A DNA stretch of 6,671 bases. Origin: Lachnospira sp. UBA5912 (lineage in GTDB: Bacteria > Bacillota > Clostridia > Lachnospirales > Lachnospiraceae). Shown here in pieces: positions 1 through 5,868 of this stretch. The stretch is taken from NCBI GenBank assembly GCA_002435585.1, contig DJDY01000088.1, positions 3,490 through 10,160 on the forward strand, in the 5' to 3' direction. A program made the position numbers and the translations under genes. Under the pieces are notes generated by a model. It made no database searches. It saw only the letters and a program-made list of their open reading frames with translations, and was not told where the DNA came from. Position 1 is the first letter of the stretch. Each line of letters starts with the position of its first letter.

Positions 1-236
1 TAATGTCGATACTTGTTCTTAAAACAGAGAAAAAAGCACAGGCAAAGGCTATTGAGATTATGAAAGCGCAAGGTCTTGCAAGTGATGAAGAGATTATAAT
101 GGCAAAAAAGCTGTTTAAGCTTTATAATATTGAATATGTTAATGATATGATTATATCTTTACTTGAATTAGTATATCGTGTGCTTCAGATTATTGCATAT
201 GTTCAGAATGCTAATTCAAGCACAACGTCAGATTGA
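1..236 (+). CDS. C-terminal end of a putative YugP-like membrane zinc metallopeptidase (partial, 5' end outside window)
   Basis: The frame is open from the left edge to a TGA stop at 234-236. A methionine at base 3 gives 77 residues, but no room is left to see a ribosome binding site, so the gene probably begins upstream. I see a charged helix rich in Lys and Ala, the stretch GLASDEEIIMAKKLFKLYN, then a hydrophobic segment ISLLELVYRVLQIIAYV, and a short polar tail. From memory, this order (basic Ala-rich helix, Gly-Leu turn, acidic run, A-K-K, then a membrane helix with L-L-x-L) resembles the C-terminal end of the YugP/DUF zinc metallopeptidase family. The HExxH zinc site of that family would lie outside the window, so the catalytic part cannot be checked. 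The alternative is a free-standing small membrane-associated protein of unknown function. It has no obvious link to the genes that follow. Confidence 0.45.
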   Translation, partial: MSILVLKTEKKAQAKAIEIMKAQGLASDEEIIMAKKLFKLYNIEYVNDMIISLLELVYRVLQIIAYVQNANSSTTSD

Positions 237-257
237 TAGTGACGTAAACAACAAAAG

Positions 258-284
258 GTTTAAAGTCGTTTATGCTTGTATAAT
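258..284 (+). promoter_or_regulatory. Promoter candidate upstream of the synthetase gene
   Basis: A perfect TATAAT lies at 279-284, about 55 bases before the GTG start of the synthetase gene. A good TTGACA-like -35 at 16-18 bases spacing is not visible. The same stretch can also be read as a sigma-B-type promoter: GTTTAA at 258-263, 12 bases of spacer, then TTGTAT at 276-281. The two readings cannot be separated from sequence alone. No hairpin terminator for the upstream gene is seen in 237-338. Confidence 0.45.
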
Positions 285-327
285 AAGACTTTTGATTCTA
301 ACATCTTAATATTATAATAATGGAAAT

Positions 328-333
328 GGAGAG
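328..333 (+). promoter_or_regulatory. Ribosome binding site supporting a GTG start at 339
   Basis: GGAGAG sits 5 bases before GTG at 339. The two ATG triplets just upstream (320 and 326) are out of frame, and the first in-frame ATG is eight codons in, at 360. The spacing therefore favours the GTG start. Confidence 0.75.
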
Positions 334-338
334 ATAAA

Positions 339-3326
339 GTGTACAATATATTAAAAATAATGGAAAAGAACGCTGCTGAATATAAAGATAAAATTATTCT
401 TGCAGATGATGCAATAAAAGGAGTTACATATAGTCAGTATTATGAGCTGACAGGAAGAGTATATGCATATCTTAAAAATGCAGGTATAGGTAAAGAAGAT
501 TTTGTTATGATATGTCTTCCAAGAGGTATTCATCCTATTATTGCACTTGGTGGTGTGTTAAGAGCAGGGGCAGCCTTTGTTATAGTTGAAGATAATTATG
601 CACCGGAAAGAATTGAATTTATTAAAAAAGATTGCGGATGTAAGCTTGTTATTGATGCAGCTGTGTGGGCAGATATACAGCATGTTAAGCCTATAGGGGG
701 ATATGAGCCTTTAGATGAGCATGCAGCAGCTTTTGCGGTATATACATCAGGAACTACTGGAAATCCTAAAGGAGTACTTCATGAATATGGAAATATTGAC
801 AGAATTATCAATGCAAGCACAATGACATCCTGTGAACCACTTACTAAGCCGGATGACAGATTTGCACTTGTTGCACCTCTTAATTTTGTGGCTTCAGTGA
901 CAATAATATTTTCAGGTCTTGTGCAGGCAATATACATAAATGTTGTTCCATATTCGGTTGTAAAAAATCCTATGCAGATGCTCATGTTTTTATTAAAAAA
1001 TAAGATTACAGGAACATTTCTCACACCTTCTTATATCAGAAAGATGAATAAAAAGCCACCAATGTTAAGATTCTGCATTATAGGTTCAGAACCTGCGAAT
1101 GGAGTATATCTTGAAGGTTTAAAAATACATAATTTTTATACGATGAGTGAGGCTGGCTTTGCGGTAGCACATTTTCTTATTGATAAGAAGTATGATGAAA
1201 CGCCAGTCGGCAAGTCTGAATGCGGATATAAAATAATGCTTCTTGATGAGAATGGAAATGAAGCAGAAGAAGGACAGGAAGGAGAAGTATGTTTTGAGAA
1301 TCCTTATGTAAGAGGATATATTAATCTTCCTGAACAGACAGCCGAAGCTTTTAAAGATGGGATATATCATACTGGAGATCTTGGAAAGTTTGATTCAGAA
1401 GGCAGACTTATTATATGTGGCCGTCTTAATGATATGGTTAAGATTAATGGTAACAGAGTTGAACCAGGTGAAATAGAAGGTGTTGCAAAAAAGGTACTTG
1501 GTATCGACTGGGCAGCAGCAAGAATATTTGACGATGGAAGAAAAGTATTCATCTGTGTATATTATCTTAAAAATATGAAGGTGGATTTTGAAAAGACGAG
1601 AAAAGCTATGGAAAAATATCTTCCATATTATATGCTGCCATCGTTTTTTATACATATAGATGAAGTGCCATTAAAAGCAACTGGAAAGATGGACAGAAAA
1701 GCACTTCCAGCACCAGTCTTTGATGACTATCAGGATGACTATGTAGCTCCAAGGGATGATATAGAAACAGCACTTTGTAATGCATTTGCAAAGGTACTTG
1801 AAATAAAAAAGATAGGCATAAAGGACGATTTCTACCAGCTTGGTGGTGATTCACTGGGCTCTATGGATGTGCTGGAAGAAGTTAAACTTCCAGGACTTAC
1901 AGCTACAGATATATTCAGGGGACATACTCCGGAAAAGATAGCGGAGCTTTACAGGGAACATGTAACAGATGGAGAATCTCCGGATGAGATAAATGACGAG
2001 GCTTTAAGGAAGGTTTACCCTCTGACAACTGAGCAGATATATATGATTGATTATCAGTTGTATACACCAGATTCAACTATGTACAACCTGTATAATATGA
2101 TTAAGTTTGACAAAGATATCATGGATATGGATATGCTTGTAGATGCACTTAATAAAACCATCAGAAACCAGCCTGTATTTATGACTGAATTTTTCTTTAA
2201 CGAAGATGGTGAAATATGCCAGAAATATTCAGAGGATAATTTTGAAGAGGTGAAGCTTGAAAAAATATCAGAATCAGAACTTGAACAGATAAAAAAGACT
2301 CTGGTTAAACCATTTAAGATTATTAAATCAAGGCTTGCCAGATTCAGGGTATTTGAAACAGAAGAAGCTGGATATCTTTTTATGGATGTCCATCATACAA
2401 TATTTGATGGAACTTCATCGAAAGTATTCTTTACTAATGTTCTTACTGCATATGCAGGACAGGATCTTGCAAAAGACTATTATTATTACATTATAGATAA
2501 GAGAGAAAAACAGGTTGAATCTGACTTTTATAAAGAAAGCAGGGATTATTTTGAAAACAGGTATTCTGGTGTCAACTGGTGCAGACATATATCAACAGAT
2601 AATGTTACAAGAGAAAATAAAGATAATGAAGTATTTGTTATGCTTCCTGTTAATGAAAAACAGCTTGATATTATAGGTGAAAAATATGGTGTATCAAGAA
2701 ATGGGTTCTTTATAACAGTCTCAGCCATAGCTAATGCAATATATGAGAAAAAACCAGATATTATGCTTTCATGGATATATAATGGAAGAAATGATCTTAA
2801 TGAAATGTCATCAGTTGGTCTGTTGTTTAGAAATCTTCCTGTTGGTGTACAGTTTACACAGAATACGACCCTTAAGGAATTATATGATGATGTTATTGAG
2901 CAGATTAATAGTGGTATAACTCATAGCTGTTATCCATATATAGAAAGCAACAATAATGTTGTAGAAGATGATTACGCATGTGTTCTTTATCAGGATGATA
3001 TAAGAAATCTTGGAGAGATTCCAGGTCTTATTGGAGAGGTCGAACTTGAAAATGAAAAACTTGCTTCTCAGAATATTATGGATCTTGAAATACTTAACAA
3101 GGATGAGGGTGTTGTCATGATGATAGATTATGCGGCAAGTCTTTACAATGATAATAGTATTGACAGATATAGAAAAATATATTGTGCTACAATTGATGCG
3201 TTAGTAGAACACATAGGTGATGAAAGTGTGCTTATAAAGAAGCTTGGAAGGGAAATATCAAAATCTGCAGGTGAAGGCGGATTTTTAAGTGAAAACTGGT
3301 GGTTGAAATGGATGAAAAAAAGATAA
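339..3326 (+). CDS. Single-module nonribosomal peptide synthetase, adenylation - carrier protein - condensation (A-PCP-C)
   Basis: This 995-residue cytoplasmic enzyme should activate a carboxylic acid with ATP, load it on its own phosphopantetheine arm, and join it to an acceptor. The adenylation domain covers about residues 1-460: P-loop TSGTTGNPKG (136-145), A5-like FYTMSEAG (266-273), YHTGDL (343-348), GRLNDMVKINGNRVEPGEIE (361-380), and the catalytic lysine K450 in ATGKMDRKALP. The carrier protein is about 470-545, with LGGDSL and the attachment serine S505. The condensation domain runs from about 557 to 965, with YPLTTEQ (560-566), an intact HHTIFDG (685-691) and a C5-like GLLFRNLPV (827-835). 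There is no thioesterase or reductase. The first-core region reads LNFVASV (181-187), without the aspartate that usually binds an alpha-amino group, so the substrate may not be an ordinary amino acid. The gene ends inside the start of the exporter gene, which suggests one transcript. Family and domain order are clear; substrate and product are unknown. Confidence 0.95.
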   Translation: MYNILKIMEKNAAEYKDKIILADDAIKGVTYSQYYELTGRVYAYLKNAGIGKEDFVMICLPRGIHPIIALGGVLRAGAAFVIVEDNYAPERIEFIKKDCGCKLVIDAAVWADIQHVKPIGGYEPLDEHAAAFAVYTSGTTGNPKGVLHEYGNIDRIINASTMTSCEPLTKPDDRFALVAPLNFVASVTIIFSGLVQAIYINVVPYSVVKNPMQMLMFLLKNKITGTFLTPSYIRKMNKKPPMLRFCIIGSEPANGVYLEGLKIHNFYTMSEAGFAVAHFLIDKKYDETPVGKSECGYKIMLLDENGNEAEEGQEGEVCFENPYVRGYINLPEQTAEAFKDGIYHTGDLGKFDSEGRLIICGRLNDMVKINGNRVEPGEIEGVAKKVLGIDWAAARIFDDGRKVFICVYYLKNMKVDFEKTRKAMEKYLPYYMLPSFFIHIDEVPLKATGKMDRKALPAPVFDDYQDDYVAPRDDIETALCNAFAKVLEIKKIGIKDDFYQLGGDSLGSMDVLEEVKLPGLTATDIFRGHTPEKIAELYREHVTDGESPDEINDEALRKVYPLTTEQIYMIDYQLYTPDSTMYNLYNMIKFDKDIMDMDMLVDALNKTIRNQPVFMTEFFFNEDGEICQKYSEDNFEEVKLEKISESELEQIKKTLVKPFKIIKSRLARFRVFETEEAGYLFMDVHHTIFDGTSSKVFFTNVLTAYAGQDLAKDYYYYIIDKREKQVESDFYKESRDYFENRYSGVNWCRHISTDNVTRENKDNEVFVMLPVNEKQLDIIGEKYGVSRNGFFITVSAIANAIYEKKPDIMLSWIYNGRNDLNEMSSVGLLFRNLPVGVQFTQNTTLKELYDDVIEQINSGITHSCYPYIESNNNVVEDDYACVLYQDDIRNLGEIPGLIGEVELENEKLASQNIMDLEILNKDEGVVMMIDYAASLYNDNSIDRYRKIYCATIDALVEHIGDESVLIKKLGREISKSAGEGGFLSENWWLKWMKKR

Positions 3327-4705
3327 TAAAAGATAATAAAAATGATAATGCTGAATTAGAGCGTGATTACAACATTGGTTCGCTTTGTTTGTTCGTTCTG
3401 CCAAGTATATTTACTTTTGTATTTATAGCGATATATCAGATCGTTGATGGCATGTTTATAGAAAAATATGTCGGACCTTATGCTATATCGGCGGTTAATC
3501 TATATTATCCAGTTATAAGCCTGCTTCTTGCAATGGGAATGATGATGGGAACGGGTGGAAACGCCATGATTGTTGAACTTATAGGAAGAGGCAGAAAGGA
3601 AGAGGCTGATCGTAGATTTTCACAGACGCTTATAGTATCTATAATTATAAGTGTGATTTTTGCAATAGTTGGTGTTATATTTGCAGAACCTATTATGAAA
3701 ATGCTTGGGGCATCAGAGGCTAATATACAGTATCTGAAGTTTTATTATATGGTTCTTACTGTATGTGCTCCAGCAATCATGCTACAGACAGTTCTTGGCA
3801 TTCTTATTATTGGAGAGGGAAGGACAGTTACAGCAGGAGTACTTATAATAGTAGGTGGTGTATTGAATATTGTATTTGACTATATGTTTATGAAGTATTT
3901 TGCATGGGGAACTAAAGGGGCAGCTATTGCAACAATAATAGGATATATAGTTCCAGTTCTGTATGCATTATATTTTTACTCACCTGTGGGAGGCAGCAAG
4001 TATCATTTCAGCTTTGTAAAGATTGAATTCAAGAAAATAATTAAATTATGTTATAATGGTTCATCTGAGATGGTATCTAATCTTGCAGCAGGGGTAACAG
4101 CACTTTTTATGAACTGGCTTGCATATAAGTTCTATGGAGATATAGGTGTAAGTGTTGTATCAGTATATTTGTATGTACAGTTTATTGTCATGGCAATATT
4201 CATGGGACTTACAACGGCTGTGGAACCGTTATTCAGCTATCATTATGGAAATGGTAATGTTTCCATGAGAAGAAAAATATTTAAACTTTCGGTTATATTA
4301 ACAGCAATTTTTACCATTCTTGTTACTGTATTTGTTGCATTATTTTATAAAAATATAGCAGGTGTATTCTTCAGGCAGACAGGAGAATCAAGAAAGTTCT
4401 ATGAGCTTACATGTAAATGTCTGGTATATGTAATACCTGCATGTGTATTTACTGGTTTTAATATATTTGCATCTGGAATGTTTACAGCATTTTCGAATGG
4501 TGCAATATCAGCATTGTTATCAGGTGTAAGGACATTTGTTATTTTATCAGCCTGCATATTTGGGTTATCAGCATTATTTGGCGAAAAAGGCTTATGGCTG
4601 TCATGGGGAGTTGCAGAAGCGTTGTCACTGGTGCTTAGCATTGCCATGTTGTTGATTTATAAACGGCGTTATTTTAGTGAAACTTTGCGTAGAAATGGGG
4701 ATTAG
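3308..4705 (+). CDS. MATE-family efflux transporter (multidrug/metabolite exporter)
   Basis: This is a 465-residue integral membrane protein, of normal size for a 12-helix MATE carrier, which exports small molecules using a sodium or proton gradient. Visible family signs are YQIVDGMFIEKYVG (43-56) in the first helix, a glycine-rich MGTGGNAMIVELIGRG stretch (80-95), the NIVFDYMFM motif (187-195), and the matching second-half motif EPLFSYHYGNGN (306-317). About twelve hydrophobic segments alternate with short basic loops such as RGRKEEADRR. The ATG at 3308 is chosen because GGTGG (3298-3302) precedes it by 5 bases; a GTG at 3299 in the same frame would add three residues. Its start overlaps the synthetase gene by 19 bases, suggesting translational coupling. 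The likely cargo, by context only, is the product of the neighbouring synthetase. The family is certain; the cargo is inferred. Confidence 0.93.
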   Translation: MDEKKIIKDNKNDNAELERDYNIGSLCLFVLPSIFTFVFIAIYQIVDGMFIEKYVGPYAISAVNLYYPVISLLLAMGMMMGTGGNAMIVELIGRGRKEEADRRFSQTLIVSIIISVIFAIVGVIFAEPIMKMLGASEANIQYLKFYYMVLTVCAPAIMLQTVLGILIIGEGRTVTAGVLIIVGGVLNIVFDYMFMKYFAWGTKGAAIATIIGYIVPVLYALYFYSPVGGSKYHFSFVKIEFKKIIKLCYNGSSEMVSNLAAGVTALFMNWLAYKFYGDIGVSVVSVYLYVQFIVMAIFMGLTTAVEPLFSYHYGNGNVSMRRKIFKLSVILTAIFTILVTVFVALFYKNIAGVFFRQTGESRKFYELTCKCLVYVIPACVFTGFNIFASGMFTAFSNGAISALLSGVRTFVILSACIFGLSALFGEKGLWLSWGVAEALSLVLSIAMLLIYKRRYFSETLRRNGD

Positions 4706-4706
4706 T

Positions 4707-5117
4707 ATGAAGCTAGAAAAAAAATGTAATACGGCAGAATATAAAACAGTTCCTGATAAATCGTCTGTTTCTGCTGTTAAAGAGTTTATGGATAATACAC
4801 TTGAAACATTTGAAGTTCCTGTTAAAGTAGCTAATAAAGCACAAATAATATTGGATGAGATATATTCCAATATTGTTTATTATAGTAAAGCCTCTTATGT
4901 ACAAATTATAGTTATATATGATGATGATAAATTGAAAATGATATTTGAAGATGACGGAATGAAATATGACCCGACTGATGTCAGTGAACCTGATTTAACA
5001 GTTTCAGTGTCTGAGCGGGAGCCTGGAGGACTGGGAATATTAATGGTAAGGAAACTTTCAAAGGATTTTATTTATCAATATATAGATGGTAAAAATGTGT
5101 TAAAGATTGTTTTATAA
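4707..5117 (+). CDS. Anti-sigma-factor-type serine kinase (RsbW/SpoIIAB-like HATPase_c_2 protein)
   Basis: This 136-residue cytoplasmic protein has the GHKL ATP-binding fold of anti-sigma serine kinases. Such proteins bind a target, often a sigma factor, and phosphorylate a STAS antagonist. The N box is ILDEIYSNIVYYS (48-60, key E51 and N55), the G1 box is EDDGMKYDP (81-89, D83 and G84), and the G2 box is PGGLGILMVRKLSKDFIYQY (106-125), followed by the usual GKNVLKI strand. Length and motif order match RsbW/SpoIIAB-type proteins. The start at ATG 4707 is supported by GGGGA at 4697-4701 and lies one base after the exporter stop; a GTG at 4677 would add ten residues inside the exporter gene and has weaker support. 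It is probably made from the same mRNA as the synthetase and exporter. A STAS partner follows 340 bp downstream. No sigma factor is visible, so its target is unknown. Confidence 0.88.
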   Translation: MKLEKKCNTAEYKTVPDKSSVSAVKEFMDNTLETFEVPVKVANKAQIILDEIYSNIVYYSKASYVQIIVIYDDDKLKMIFEDDGMKYDPTDVSEPDLTVSVSEREPGGLGILMVRKLSKDFIYQYIDGKNVLKIVL

Positions 5118-5179
5118 AATAGTAAAATGACATTGGTGTAACAAGTAAAAGTTCTTATAATTTAAATATAAACGATTTA

Positions 5180-5208
5180 TTGACTTTTTGATAACTATAT
5201 CATAATAT
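5180..5208 (+). promoter_or_regulatory. Promoter candidate in front of the STAS gene
   Basis: TTGACT at 5180-5185 matches the housekeeping -35 in five of six bases. A -10 follows as TAATAT at 5203-5208 with a 17-base spacer, or as CATAAT at 5201-5206 with a 15-base spacer. Transcription from here would give a leader of roughly 240 bases before the STAS start. Confidence 0.5.
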
Positions 5209-5390
5209 TTTTGTTGTACTACTAACAGACTGGAATTTGATTCAAAGTGACAGCTTTTGGAGAATGAGAGTTAGTGCTGTGAAAACCAGACTGGCATCAG
5301 ATTTTTATCACAATTATTTGTGCATCAGATGTTGTAAATAGCTTTTATCGCAGAATTAAATCTGATATGAGGTTTGTGATTCCTTTAAGA

Positions 5391-5420
5391 ATTTTGTGCT
5401 GCGCACACCAGACACAAAAT
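5391..5420 (+). repeat. Perfect 8-bp inverted repeat upstream of the STAS gene (operator or RNA hairpin)
   Basis: ATTTTGTG at 5391-5398 and CACAAAAT at 5413-5420 are perfect reverse complements separated by 14 bases; arm centres are 22 bp apart, about two helical turns. A competing tight hairpin, TGTGC/GCACA (5395-5399 and 5403-5407) with a three-base loop, shares the left arm. No T-run follows, so it is not a terminator. It ends 28 bases before the STAS ribosome binding site. Confidence 0.5.
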
Positions 5421-5447
5421 CATTATGTATAGAAAGTGTGCAGAAAT

Positions 5448-5452
5448 GAGGA
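5448..5452 (+). promoter_or_regulatory. Ribosome binding site that decides the STAS start at 5458
   Basis: GAGGA lies 5 bases before ATG 5458. In-frame ATGs at 5425 and 5446 lack a well-placed site, and the residues they add (MYRKCAEMRII) fall outside the STAS fold. Confidence 0.65.
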
Positions 5453-5457
5453 TTATT

Positions 5458-5760
5458 ATGAGTCTTACTATTATTAAAAAAATGAATGAAGAGATACCTG
5501 TATTAGCCCTTGAGGGACGCCTCGATACTATTACAGCACCAGAACTTGAGAAAGAGATATCGGAACTATCTGATGATGTGAAGGGGTTGGTTATAGATAT
5601 GGAAAAACTGGAATATGTGTCATCAGCAGGACTTAGAGTTATATTGAAAGCATATAAGACATTATCTTCAAAGGAAGGTCTTAAGATTGTCAATGCATCA
5701 GATGATATTAAGGAAGTGTTTAATATAACAGGATTTTCTGATTTCCTTACAATTGAATAA
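5458..5760 (+). CDS. STAS-domain anti-sigma factor antagonist (RsbV/SpoIIAA-like)
   Basis: A 100-residue single STAS domain, the usual size for antagonists such as RsbV and SpoIIAA. In the known scheme, the unphosphorylated form binds the serine kinase and frees its target, phosphorylation by the kinase turns it off, and a PP2C phosphatase turns it on again. Visible family signs are LEGRLDTITAPELEKEI (18-34), the strand GLVIDMEKLEYV (43-54), and the phosphorylation loop SSAGLRVIL (55-63). Aligned with the D-S-S-G-L loop of SpoIIAA, the acceptor serine is S56; the residue before it is Ser rather than the Asp of SpoIIAA. The C-terminal half (LKIVNASDDIKEVFNITGF) is also typical. The kinase at 4707-5117 is its obvious partner, but the two genes are split by a 340-bp gap with its own promoter candidate. 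Family very likely, pairing inferred from context. Confidence 0.9.
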   Translation: MSLTIIKKMNEEIPVLALEGRLDTITAPELEKEISELSDDVKGLVIDMEKLEYVSSAGLRVILKAYKTLSSKEGLKIVNASDDIKEVFNITGFSDFLTIE

Positions 5761-5781
5761 ATAATATATTGGATTAAATGT

Positions 5782-5834
5782 TCCCCGGTTTGATTTTGGT
5801 GGTAGAATGTACTGATATTAAACTGGGGATTTTT
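5782..5834 (+). terminator. Rho-independent terminator-like hairpin after the STAS gene
   Basis: TCCCCGGTTT at 5782-5791 pairs with AAACTGGGGA at 5820-5829 over ten pairs, nine Watson-Crick and one G-U. Three further inner pairs are possible, leaving a loop of about 22 bases. Five T residues (5830-5834) follow directly. The stem is GC-rich in an AT-rich region. A perfect TATAAT at 5834-5839 abuts the T-run and might be the -10 of a promoter for the next gene, but no fitting -35 is seen. Confidence 0.7.
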
Positions 5835-5868
5835 ATAATGTCTGGGATAAGAATGGAGACAGAAAAGT

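Larger units (their letters stand above)
5118..5457 (+). other. 340-bp stretch without a convincing gene: probable leader of the STAS gene
   Basis: The first 60 bases are AT-rich with no terminator hairpin after the kinase gene, so read-through is possible. A promoter-like site follows at 5180-5208. Downstream are short repeats: CAGACTGG at 5226-5233 and 5287-5294, GCATCAGAT at 5294-5302 and 5322-5330, and the inverted ATCTGAT at 5360-5366. A small hairpin, CACAA/TTGTG, lies at 5309-5322, and a larger dyad at 5391-5420. The only short frame with a start, 25 codons at 5264-5341, has a GGAGA directly touching its ATG and is not called. I recognise no known riboswitch. It could be a regulatory leader, a small RNA, or gene remains. 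Confidence 0.5.

Noticed and set aside
351..1854. Several 60-86 codon open frames on the - strand inside the synthetase gene
   Set aside because: They lie opposite a gene with continuous, motif-rich coding content, have low-complexity Phe/Ile/Ser-rich translations and no plausible start signals.
2734..2919. 61-codon + strand frame inside the condensation domain
   Set aside because: It lies in another frame of a well supported gene and shows no recognisable domain or ribosome binding site.
3299..3307. Upstream GTG start for the exporter
   Set aside because: It adds only three residues and has no well spaced ribosome binding site, whereas ATG 3308 has GGTGG at 5 bases.
4399..4904. - strand frames across the exporter/kinase junction
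   Set aside because: Antisense to two clear genes with family motifs; translations look like complements of coding sequence.
5110..5119. TTTTATAAAA palindrome at the kinase stop codon as a terminator
   Set aside because: Pure A/T self-complementary sequence with no loop, no GC stem and no following T-run.
5264..5341. 25-codon frame with a cysteine-rich end (NYLCIRCCK) in the leader
   Set aside because: GGAGA touches the ATG with no spacer, there is no family support, and frames of this length are expected by chance.
5215..5457. Possible known riboswitch in the STAS leader
   Set aside because: I could not match the conserved cores of common classes such as c-di-GMP, cobalamin, TPP, SAM or purine. 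A covariance-model search would be needed to decide.
5385..5693. 102-codon - strand frame covering the STAS gene
   Set aside because: The + strand frame has STAS motifs and a ribosome binding site; the antisense Ser-rich frame is its shadow.
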